A DNA stretch of 5,610 nucleotides from Kiloniellales bacterium (GTDB lineage Bacteria; Pseudomonadota; Alphaproteobacteria; Kiloniellales; JAKSDN01): NCBI GenBank assembly GCA_022360075.1, contig JAKSDN010000848.1:1-5610 (forward strand). Direction: 5' to 3'. The notes beneath the pieces are model-generated. The model worked only from the letters and a program-made list of their open reading frames with translations. It was not told the origin of the DNA and made no database searches. Below are positions 5,496 to 5,610 of this stretch, piece after piece. The translations under genes and the position numbers were made by a program. Each line of letters opens with the position of its first letter. The first letter of the stretch is position 1.

Positions 5496-5588
5496 CGTCA
5501 TTGCGAGCGGAGCGAAGCCATCAAGACGGCGGCTGCCTGAGCGCTGGCTCTGGATTGCCGCACCGGCTGGCGCCGGCTCGCAATGACG
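5496..5588. repeat. Intergenic palindromic repeat, CGTCATTGCGAGC family
   Basis: This 93-bp element is bounded by a perfect 13-bp inverted repeat, CGTCATTGCGAGC at 5496-5508 and its complement at 5576-5588. The left half continues GGAGCGAAGCCATC, and the right half begins at GGATTGCC, as in the widespread bacterial intergenic repeat with CGTCATTGCGAGCG...GAAGCAATCC ends. The right arm holds its own hairpin, CCGGC-TGGC-GCCGG (5563-5576). The two halves are not mirror images beyond the ends. There is no coding capacity, and it is probably a non-autonomous REP/MITE-like unit. Confidence 0.75.
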
Positions 5589-5610
5589 GTGGGAGAGGCG
5601 GTTCGAATCA

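Noticed and set aside
5318..5588. Possible CRISPR array from the repeated palindromes
   Set aside because: The units differ from each other, are not regularly spaced direct repeats, and there are no cas genes in the window.

Overview
The window reads as chromosomal DNA from a high-GC alphaproteobacterium. I favour the Rhodospirillales/Kiloniellales area, but only from general sequence style. The evidence is the strong GC bias at third codon positions, a NudC of the long alphaproteobacterial type, a small exported protein resembling DUF6134, and two intergenic palindrome families of a kind common in alphaproteobacterial genomes (GTCATTGCCGG...CCGG and CGTCATTGCGAGC...GCTCGCAATGACG). There is no phage gene, transposase, CRISPR array, tRNA or rRNA.

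Layout. Bases 1-322 (+) hold the 3' end of a gene that begins outside the window, probably the soluble tail of a membrane or envelope protein. It converges with, and overlaps by 90 bp, a 625-residue GT-C-fold membrane glycosyltransferase of the GT39/ArnT type (233-2110, -). Upstream of that gene, on the same strand, is a 226-residue exported DUF6134-like protein (2222-2902, -). A 281-bp divergent intergenic region follows. Then comes a PAP2-family phosphatase made as a lipoprotein (3184-4224, +, TTG start), and 58 bp later the NAD(H) diphosphatase NudC (4283-5227, +). The last 383 bp contain no gene. They hold three consecutive inverted-repeat structures: two recognisable intergenic repeat families with a third, unrecognised palindrome between them.

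Function. Most of the genes point to the cell envelope: a polyprenyl-phosphate-sugar-dependent glycosyltransferase, a lipid-phosphate phosphatase anchored as a lipoprotein, and an exported protein. NudC is a housekeeping nucleotide-pool or RNA-decapping enzyme that may simply be a neighbour. The glycosyltransferase and the PAP2 phosphatase could both act on lipid-linked carriers in the periplasm, but nothing in the sequence shows that they work together.

No clearly new multi-gene system is visible. The items most worth a second look are the codon-aligned convergent overlap at 233-322, the PAP2 lipoprotein with its acidic linker and outer-membrane-like C-terminus, a CtrA-like site before the glycosyltransferase, and the palindrome cluster at the right end.
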